DNA from: Dehalobacterium formicoaceticum
GTDB taxonomy: Bacteria > Bacillota > Dehalobacteriia > Dehalobacteriales > Dehalobacteriaceae
Direction: 5' to 3'
Assembly (NCBI RefSeq): GCF_002224645.1
Contig: NZ_CP022121.1
Span: 434,001-498,000 of the forward strand
Length of the DNA stretch: 64,000 nt
Shown here one piece after another: positions 55,357 to 64,000 of the stretch. The notes beneath the pieces are model-generated. The model saw only the letters and a program-made list of their open reading frames with translations. It was not told the DNA's origin and searched no databases. The position numbers and the translations under genes were made by a program. Positions within the stretch are counted from its first letter, which is position 1. Each line of letters opens with the position of its first letter.

Positions 55357-55916
55357 CCCTCCCTCAATTTTAAACTTAATAAAGTTTCACTCTTATCAAT
55401 TATTTCTTTTAATTTTTTTCGGGCACGGAATAATCGGGATTTGACGGTGCCGTCGGGTACCCCAATCATTTCAGCAATTTCTGTTATTTCAAGATCATGG
55501 TAATATTTTAAAATCACTACTTCTTGCAACTCAATGGATAATTTCCCAACTACATATAATAATTCTTCTTGTAATTCATAAGTTTGATATATGCTTTCGG
55601 GTGTATTATATTCTACATTATTTTTTTCAGCAATTTCTTCTAATGCCATCGGGATGATTTTGCTTTTTTTCTTTAACATGGATCTAGCTATATTTAATGT
55701 TATTGTCGATAACCAAGGACCCATTTTTAGAGGATCCTTAAACTGGTAATACTTTTGAAAACAAGTTATAAATGTCTCTTGGCATATTTCCTCACTTAAT
55801 GAAATATCCTGAGTAATAGATAATGCGATTTTAAAAACCTGATTAAAATAAGTTTCATATATGTATTTCTGTAAGTCAGTCGAAATCGTATATTTCTTAT
55901 TAATCAAACTAATCAC
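55353..55916 (-). CDS. ECF-type RNA polymerase sigma factor
   Basis: The 187-residue sigma-70 family protein has region 2 (about 15-80; SLSEEICQETFITCFQKYYQF and GPWLSTITLNIARSMLKKKS) and region 4 (about 120-175; LSIELQEVVILKYYHDLEI and IAEMIGVPDGTVKSRLFRARKKL). It is a SigW-like extracytoplasmic-function sigma factor. It heads a minus-strand run with its anti-sigma and a secreted protein. Confidence 0.95.
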   Translation of the reverse strand: MISLINKKYTISTDLQKYIYETYFNQVFKIALSITQDISLSEEICQETFITCFQKYYQFKDPLKMGPWLSTITLNIARSMLKKKSKIIPMALEEIAEKNNVEYNTPESIYQTYELQEELLYVVGKLSIELQEVVILKYYHDLEITEIAEMIGVPDGTVKSRLFRARKKLKEIIDKSETLLSLKLREG

Positions 55917-56188
55917 CTTCTTTTGAATAGCCTTCAGATCCTCAAAAGCAGTTTATGCTTTCTTATGATGATGGTATTAAGCATACCTTCTCTGGCTTTT
56001 TTGTATTCAAGGTATAAAATATTCCAATCCCTTGGCATTATTACATAATTTACATATAAGTTTATCATGATTTTGGATTATTTACCACATTTGTTTATTC
56101 AATAAGCAACTGCCATTATATTCCTTGCTAAATAAAACAAAAAAGGGAACCTACCTGGTCCCCTAAACTTATACCTTCTGATATAGCC

Positions 56189-56215
56189 AAAAAGCACACC
56201 AAATAGTGTGCTTTT
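56189..56215 (-). terminator. Terminator of the rRNA unit
   Basis: AAAAGCACAC (56190-56199) pairs with GTGTGCTTTT (56206-56215) around a six-base loop, and read on the minus strand is followed by T residues. It lies just after the 5S gene. Confidence 0.85.
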
Positions 56216-56225
56216 ATAAATTAGA

Positions 56226-56342
56226 ACCTGGCAACGACCTACCCTCCCAGGGACCTGCGTCCCAAGTACTATCGGCGCTGGAGAGCTTAACTTCTGTGTT
56301 CGGAATGGATACAGGTGGGGCCTCTCCGCCATCATCACCAGG
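56226..56342 (-). rRNA. rrf: 5S ribosomal RNA
   Basis: About 117 bases on the minus strand start CCTGGTGATGATGGCGGAGA and hold the conserved CCATTCCGAACACAGAAGTTAA and GGGAGGGTAGG. The ends pair as CCTGG with CCAGG. Confidence 0.96.
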
Positions 56343-56550
56343 AAAAAGTATTCAGTTGGTTAGTTTGTTAGTTGGTTAGTGGTTAGGAAAATAATTAGCT
56401 AACCATCAACTACCTGGAACAATCTACAACTGTTCTCTCAAAACTACACAGTGAAGTCTTTTATGCTTAGGTTTCATTCAGTCTCCAGTCTTTGTAGACA
56501 TTGGCTTTTCCAATCCACTGTCTACTGTCCAACTGTTTACTGTTTTTTAA
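56343..56550 (-). other. 23S-5S spacer
   Basis: These 208 bases hold no tRNA. They contain short GTTAG/GTTGG runs and CTACTGTCCAACTGTTTACTG near the 23S end, which look like ordinary spacer sequence. Confidence 0.7.
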
Positions 56551-58846
<2,296 letters not shown>

Positions 58847-58948
58847 TGTCTATGGTAATCTAATAGTAGGCCACCGTAGTCATTGAAAAACCGGCCACAA
58901 TAGATTAACCTACTTGAGAGGAAATTCAACAGGTAGGGGCTGGGAGAG

Positions 58949-60538
58949 ATGATCACAATGAACATCAAGCAACAAATTTTAATGATGCATATTCATGAAG
59001 GGAAATCGCGCCGGGAAATTGCGAAAATAACAGGGATCAATCGGGACACCGTAGGAAAGTACATTGGACAATATGAGGAAGGGAGACAGCAATTATTGTC
59101 GAGCGGGTCGGCAGATATCCAGGCACTAGTCGACACCCTCACTTCTGCCCCCAAGTATACTGTGGGCATTCGACCCAAAAGAAAAATGACTGACGAGGTT
59201 GTGAACAGGATCCAGTTCTATCTTGACGAGAATGAAACTAAGCGAAATCAGGGGCGGCACAAGCAGCAAAAAAAAGCCATTGATATCTTTGAAGCACTGG
59301 AAGCCGAGGGTACTCAACTAAGTTACAGTACCGTTCTTCGAACCATTAGAAGCTTGGAACGGAAACCAAAGGAAGCGTTTATTAAGGCTCTGTATGAACT
59401 TGGAGACATTTGCGAATTTGATTGGGGTGAGGTTAAACTAAAAATTAATGGAAAATTTCAAGTTTTTCAGATGGCCGTATTCACAACGGCTTACGGGAAC
59501 TATCGCTTTGCTTATCTGTTCACCAAACAAACAACAGAGTGTTTTCAGGAAGCACACGCCCTGTTTTTCCAGCATATCGGCCAAGTGTATCGTACCATGG
59601 TGTACGATAACATGAAAGTCGCGGTGAAAAGGTTTATTGGAACGGAGAAGGAGCCGACGCAAGGATTGCTTCAATTGTCGCTCTACTATGGTTTTCAGTA
59701 TCGGTTTTGCAATATTCGCAAGGGCAACGAAAAAGGTCATGTGGAGCGAAGCGTCGAGGTCGTTCGCCGAAAAGCCTTCGCTTTTCGGGACGAATTTGAA
59801 TCCCTGGAGGAGGCAAATCAATATTTGCAGGATGTGTGCACTAAGCGTAATCGTAAGTCCCATGATGAGTACAACGGCCAGACGGCGGAGGAACGATTGG
59901 AAGAAGAGCGCCCCGCATTGCTGCCCACCCTTCCACCATTTGATGCAGCTCGCGTGATTTATGGACGGGTGAACAAATATTCCACCATCATCGTTGATCA
60001 GAATCGTTACTCAGTACCGGATCATTTGGTAGGTGAATCGATCATGATTAAAGCATATGCGACCCGGGTGCGATGCTTCCATCAGGAATCCTTGGTAGCG
60101 GAGCATGTGCGATTAACCGGCAACCACGAGTGGCGGCTTGATCTGAATCATTATTTGGATACGCTAAGGAAAAAACCTGGTGCATTTGCCGGTAGTGCGG
60201 CATGGCAGCAGGCTCCTAAAAGGATAAAAGAAATATACGAAACATATTATACCAAACAAGACAAGGAATTTATACAGCTATTGCAATATATTCGAGACGA
60301 TGTCCCATTTGCGGAAGTCGAGCAAGCTATTCGGGAGCTGGAGAAAATTCATCCGGCTCAAGTGACTACGGATAAAATTAAAGTGCTTTGTGCTAGGAAT
60401 CGTGACGCGATGCCTGTTGTTCAACCAAATCTCTCGAAAACGGGAAAAGAGATTGTAGAGCGGTCAGCACAGCAGCTTCGCATGTACGATGACATGTTTG
60501 ATACCCATACACCAAAAGCAAAGGAGGACGTTGCATGA
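58949..60538 (+). CDS. istA: IS21-family transposase IstA
   Basis: The 529-residue protein has an N-terminal HTH (IHEGKSRREIAKITGINRDTV), a DDE integrase core (about 145-275; CEFDWGEVKLKINGKFQVFQ, VYDNMKVAVKRF, KGHVERSVEVVRR supply the D, D and E) and a C-terminal beta-barrel (YSVPDHLVGESIMIKAY). It cuts and joins the DNA ends. GGGAGAG precedes the start. It looks intact. Confidence 0.95.
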   Translation: MITMNIKQQILMMHIHEGKSRREIAKITGINRDTVGKYIGQYEEGRQQLLSSGSADIQALVDTLTSAPKYTVGIRPKRKMTDEVVNRIQFYLDENETKRNQGRHKQQKKAIDIFEALEAEGTQLSYSTVLRTIRSLERKPKEAFIKALYELGDICEFDWGEVKLKINGKFQVFQMAVFTTAYGNYRFAYLFTKQTTECFQEAHALFFQHIGQVYRTMVYDNMKVAVKRFIGTEKEPTQGLLQLSLYYGFQYRFCNIRKGNEKGHVERSVEVVRRKAFAFRDEFESLEEANQYLQDVCTKRNRKSHDEYNGQTAEERLEEERPALLPTLPPFDAARVIYGRVNKYSTIIVDQNRYSVPDHLVGESIMIKAYATRVRCFHQESLVAEHVRLTGNHEWRLDLNHYLDTLRKKPGAFAGSAAWQQAPKRIKEIYETYYTKQDKEFIQLLQYIRDDVPFAEVEQAIRELEKIHPAQVTTDKIKVLCARNRDAMPVVQPNLSKTGKEIVERSAQQLRMYDDMFDTHTPKAKEDVA

Positions 60539-61314
60539 GTAACGCGCCGCGCAAGGCGTTTAAGGAAGCGATATTGGAATATAGCAAAGAACTGAGACTC
60601 CCTATGATTCGTAAGCATTTGGATGAGCAAGTTCGGGAGTCAACGCAGCAGGATGCCAGTTATGAAGCATTTCTGGCGCAGTTACTGGAGAAGGAATGTG
60701 ATGCTCGTCGGGAAGCCTCGCGGCATAATCGCATTCGTCTGGCTGAATTTACACATAAAAAGTACCTTGAAGATTTGGTCATCGCGGATTTGCCAGATGA
60801 TGCCCAAAAGAAGTTAAAGCAGCTGAAAACATTAGAGTTTATTCAGGAGGGGCGCAACATTATTCTGGCGGGGAACCCGGGAACAGGCAAGACGCATGTG
60901 AGTATTGGGCTAGGCTTAAAGGCCTGCCTGGAGGGATATAAAGTATGGTTTACAACTGTTCCCCTCCTCATTAACCGGATTAAAGAATGCCGAGCAGAGC
61001 AAACTCTTCGAGCCTTCCAGAACCGCTTTGAAAAATATGATTTGGTTATTGCCGATGAAATGGGTTATATATCTTTTGATAAGGAAGGATCTGAATTATT
61101 GTTTACCCATTTGTCGCTGAGGGCTGGTCGCAAATCGACAATCATCACAACCAACTTATCCTTCGAACGATGGGGTGAAATTTTTCAGGATCCCGTGATG
61201 ACGGCGGCCATGATTGACCGGTTGACGCATCAGTCATACATCGTCAACATGAATGGAAACTCGTACCGCATGAAAGAAACGAAGGAGTGGTTACAACAAC
61301 AGCAACTGGCATGA
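60535..61314 (+). CDS. istB: IS21-family helper ATPase IstB
   Basis: The 259-residue DnaC-like AAA+ ATPase has Walker A LAGNPGTGKTHVSIGLGL, Walker B LVIADEMGYISFD, and the IstB tail SFERWGEIFQDPVMTAAMIDRL. It selects the target and stimulates IstA. The start codon overlaps the istA stop (ATGA). The same protein, identical over its whole length, is encoded at 62980-63759. Confidence 0.97.
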   Translation: MSNAPRKAFKEAILEYSKELRLPMIRKHLDEQVRESTQQDASYEAFLAQLLEKECDARREASRHNRIRLAEFTHKKYLEDLVIADLPDDAQKKLKQLKTLEFIQEGRNIILAGNPGTGKTHVSIGLGLKACLEGYKVWFTTVPLLINRIKECRAEQTLRAFQNRFEKYDLVIADEMGYISFDKEGSELLFTHLSLRAGRKSTIITTNLSFERWGEIFQDPVMTAAMIDRLTHQSYIVNMNGNSYRMKETKEWLQQQQLA

Positions 61315-61330
61315 AGAAAAAAACAATAAC

Positions 61331-61374
61331 CCTGTATAAAGGTTTATCATGTTTTTGATAAACATTTATACAGG
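61331..61374 (+). terminator. Long hairpin after istB
   Basis: CCTGTATAAA and GGTTTATCA on one side pair with TGATAAAC and TTTATACAGG on the other around a short T-rich loop. There is no T tract at the 3' side, so it may block read-through weakly or protect the mRNA. Both element copies have it. Confidence 0.6.
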
Positions 61375-61518
61375 ATGTAACAAGCGATAGCGCGTTAGCA
61401 TTCATCGTGAAACAATGCTCTTTGAAAACTAAATATGCTTATGAAACGACTAAATTTTTTTTTCTTAGTGGCCGAAAATTAAATGACTATATGGCCTAAT
61501 TTTAAGTTGACAAATACA

Positions 61519-62171
<653 letters not shown>

Positions 62172-62444
62172 TTGCTTTGCAATGCATGTTTGCACTGCTT
62201 TCTTCTTTTGGTCTTTGGTTTTCATCTTTTCATGACTACTGACCAAATAACCTACTGATTACTCTTAGATGATGAATCCTAAGCATTTCTTTGTAATACT
62301 CAGCTCTCGCTGAGTTACCTTTTACTGCTTCACTGTGTAATTTTCAAAGAACAATTTTTTCTCGCATTCTTGCATTCTCAGGAACTCCGGTCCCTGAAAA
62401 CCAAACAGTACTTCAGCCTGATGTATCGACCTTAGGATACACTT
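62172..62444 (-). other. 16S-23S-type spacer without a 16S gene
   Basis: On the minus strand the spacer includes TTCTTTGAAAATTACACAG, a motif usual upstream of 23S genes in Firmicutes, and AACTCAGCGAGAGCTGAGT, a small hairpin. No tRNA gene is seen. Upstream of it the expected 16S rRNA is missing and protein-coding sequence begins instead. Confidence 0.75.
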
Positions 62445-62708
62445 ACTTAAATGCTTTTTAATGATGGGGGAAGTTTCCGCCTGGGTAAAGGTAACTCCGC
62501 TGCCCATGATCACCTGATCTTCTGTTTCTTTAATTTGGCAAAGATCTCTGATCCCACCCACATCCACAATGGTGCCCGGCATCTCCTTTTTTTGTAAATC
62601 CAAAATTAAATCTGTCCCGCCGGCCAGTATCTTCCCCTTGTTTTCTGCTAATAAGTTCAATGCTTCTTCTATGGTCCCTGGTCTAAAATATGCTTCCATG
62701 TGCAACAC
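62445..62708 (-). pseudogene. Truncated FAD-binding subunit of a xanthine-dehydrogenase-type molybdoenzyme
   Basis: About 88 residues match the N terminus of XdhB/CoxM proteins: MEAYFRPGTIEEALNLLAEN, KILAGGTDLILDLQKKEMPG (the FAD pyrophosphate loop AGGTD) and VIMGSGVTFTQAETSPII. The homology stops near 62445 and the frame runs on into rRNA spacer sequence, so about 190 residues are missing. AGGAGGTGG precedes a GTG at 62708 and an ATG at 62699. The gene was cut by a rearrangement. Confidence 0.82.
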
Positions 62709-62979
62709 TTGGCCACCTCCTATACCAAAATATATGACTCCATTTAGGTTCATTAATAAAGATTAAGGATTATCTATGTATTTGTCAACTTAAAATTAGG
62801 CCATATAGTCATTTAATTTTCGGCCACTAAGAAAAAAAATTTAGTCGTTTCATAAGCATATTTAGTTTTCAAAGAGCATTGTTTCACGATGAATGCTAAC
62901 GCGCTATCGCTTGTTACATCCTGTATAAATGTTTATCAAAAACATGATAAACCTTTATACAGGGTTATTGTTTTTTTCT

Positions 62980-63759
62980 TCATGCCAGTTGCTGTTGTTG
63001 TAACCACTCCTTCGTTTCTTTCATGCGGTACGAGTTTCCATTCATGTTGACGATGTATGACTGATGCGTCAACCGGTCAATCATGGCCGCCGTCATCACG
63101 GGATCCTGAAAAATTTCACCCCATCGTTCGAAGGATAAGTTGGTTGTGATGATTGTCGATTTGCGACCAGCCCTCAGCGACAAATGGGTAAACAATAATT
63201 CAGATCCTTCCTTATCAAAAGATATATAACCCATTTCATCGGCAATAACCAAATCATATTTTTCAAAGCGGTTCTGGAAGGCTCGAAGAGTTTGCTCTGC
63301 TCGGCATTCTTTAATCCGGTTAATGAGGAGGGGAACAGTTGTAAACCATACTTTATATCCCTCCAGGCAGGCCTTTAAGCCTAGCCCAATACTCACATGC
63401 GTCTTGCCTGTTCCCGGGTTCCCCGCCAGAATAATGTTGCGCCCCTCCTGAATAAACTCTAATGTTTTCAGCTGCTTTAACTTCTTTTGGGCATCATCTG
63501 GCAAATCCGCGATGACCAAATCTTCAAGGTACTTTTTATGTGTAAATTCAGCCAGACGAATGCGATTATGCCGCGAGGCTTCCCGACGAGCATCACATTC
63601 CTTCTCCAGTAACTGCGCCAGAAATGCTTCATAACTGGCATCCTGCTGCGTTGACTCCCGAACTTGCTCATCCAAATGCTTACGAATCATAGGGAGTCTC
63701 AGTTCTTTGCTATATTCCAATATCGCTTCCTTAAACGCCTTGCGCGGCGCGTTACTCAT
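62980..63759 (-). CDS. istB: IS21-family helper ATPase IstB, second copy
   Basis: The 259-residue product is identical to IstB of the first copy, with Walker A in GNPGTGKTHVS and Walker B in LVIADEMGY. Its ATG overlaps the istA stop codon. Identity shows the two elements are recent copies. Confidence 0.97.
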   Translation of the reverse strand: MSNAPRKAFKEAILEYSKELRLPMIRKHLDEQVRESTQQDASYEAFLAQLLEKECDARREASRHNRIRLAEFTHKKYLEDLVIADLPDDAQKKLKQLKTLEFIQEGRNIILAGNPGTGKTHVSIGLGLKACLEGYKVWFTTVPLLINRIKECRAEQTLRAFQNRFEKYDLVIADEMGYISFDKEGSELLFTHLSLRAGRKSTIITTNLSFERWGEIFQDPVMTAAMIDRLTHQSYIVNMNGNSYRMKETKEWLQQQQLA

Positions 63760-64000
63760 GCAACGTCCTCCTTTGCTTTTGGTGTATGGGTATCAAACAT
63801 GTCATCGTACATGCGAAGCTGCTGTGCTGACCGCTCTACAATCTCTTTTCCCGTTTTCGAGAGATTTGGTTGAACAACAGGCATCGCGTCACGATTCCTA
63901 GCACAAAGCACTTTAATTTTATCCGTAGTCACTTGAGCCGGATGAATTTTCTCCAGCTCCCGAATAGCTTGCTCGACTTCCGCAAATGGGACATCGTCTC
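63756..64000 (-). CDS. istA: IS21-family transposase IstA, C-terminal part
   Basis: About 80 residues at the C terminus of IstA are present (ending DMFDTHTPKAKEDVA), matching the first copy. The DDE core and N terminus lie beyond the window edge. Confidence 0.95.
   Translation of the reverse strand, partial: DDVPFAEVEQAIRELEKIHPAQVTTDKIKVLCARNRDAMPVVQPNLSKTGKEIVERSAQQLRMYDDMFDTHTPKAKEDVA

Larger units (their letters stand above)
58847..61518 (+). mobile_element. IS21-family insertion sequence inside 23S rRNA (2,672 bp)
   Basis: The element starts TGTCTATGG and ends AATACA, so its ends are TGT and ACA. Both ends carry related multiple repeats: AGGCCACCGTAGTCATT and CCGGCCAC on the left, AGGCCATATAGTCATTT and CGGCCAC on the right. 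A 6-bp direct repeat CTTCTC (58841-58846 and 61519-61524) is the target duplication. The istA and istB genes overlap by 4 bases, the normal layout of the family. Confidence 0.96.
62777..64000 (-). mobile_element. Second IS21-family copy, inverted (runs off the window)
   Basis: The element starts TGTATTTGTCAAC at 62777, the exact complement of the right end of the first copy. It is the same element in the opposite direction and leaves the window inside istA. With the first copy it forms a long inverted repeat around a 1,258-base segment. The other end and the target duplication are outside the window. Confidence 0.96.

Overview
The window looks like chromosome of an anaerobic, endospore-forming, Gram-positive Clostridia (Peptococcaceae-type) bacterium. 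The evidence is a moderately AT-rich base composition, strong AGGAGG ribosome binding sites, sporulation genes (yabG, gin/csfB, pdaB, a SleB-like hydrolase), a T-box leader on metG and ferredoxin-type ATPases. The species cannot be named from the sequence alone.

The backbone matches the Bacillus subtilis csfB-to-yabG neighbourhood, read on the minus strand from 51.3 kb down to 0.7 kb: gin (csfB), yaaO-like decarboxylase, tmk, holB, ricT (yaaT), yabA, yabB, rsmI (yabC), abrB (plus strand here), metG, tatD (yabD), then yabE, rsmA (ksgA) and yabG. Between tatD and yabE about 34 kb has been inserted.

The inner insert (about 5.7-27.3 kb, with an ATP-grasp gene and a WbqC gene at 39.5-41.2 kb) is an exopolysaccharide locus. 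It has an initiating sugar-phosphate transferase, UDP-ManNAc dehydrogenase, a WecG/TagA enzyme, four further glycosyltransferases, a nucleotide-sugar pyrophosphorylase, a DegT aminotransferase, a Wzx flippase, a Wzy-like polymerase, two Wzz-like proteins (one frameshifted), a polysaccharide deacetylase, an LCP-family attachment enzyme, a heparinase II/III-like lyase and two paralogous exported polysaccharide lyases. The second lyase carries a Pro/Glu-rich tandem repeat and has two tandem cyclic di-GMP-I riboswitches in its leader. An internally deleted IS200/IS605 element lies beside the heparinase gene.

A roughly 12.1-kb mobile island (27.36-39.48 kb) sits inside this locus. A large serine recombinase lies at its left end. 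The insertion appears to have split a bidirectional terminator between the convergent LCP and wbqC genes, and joining the flanks restores that hairpin. The island carries a TnpW-like small protein, one HK97-type capsid gene, a primase/helicase, a broken type III methyltransferase fragment, and a nine-gene operon. That operon encodes a DUF5320 protein, a DUF134 regulator, an IscU/NifU-like scaffold, two NifX-like proteins, two ferredoxin-MinD ATPases, an MBL-fold protein and Mrp, and starts at a strong promoter overlapped by an inverted repeat. It is the best candidate for an uncharacterised system here, probably iron-sulfur or metal-cofactor handling.

The 52.3-55.9 kb part holds a PdaB-like deacetylase, small secreted proteins, a GC-rich hairpin-containing mobile-element remnant and an ECF sigma/anti-sigma pair. 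From 56.2 kb a 5S-23S rRNA unit on the minus strand is broken by a 2,672-bp IS21-family element with a 6-bp target duplication. No 16S gene lies upstream of this 23S; the spacer runs instead into a truncated xanthine-dehydrogenase-type FAD subunit gene and a second, inverted copy of the same IS21 element that leaves the window.
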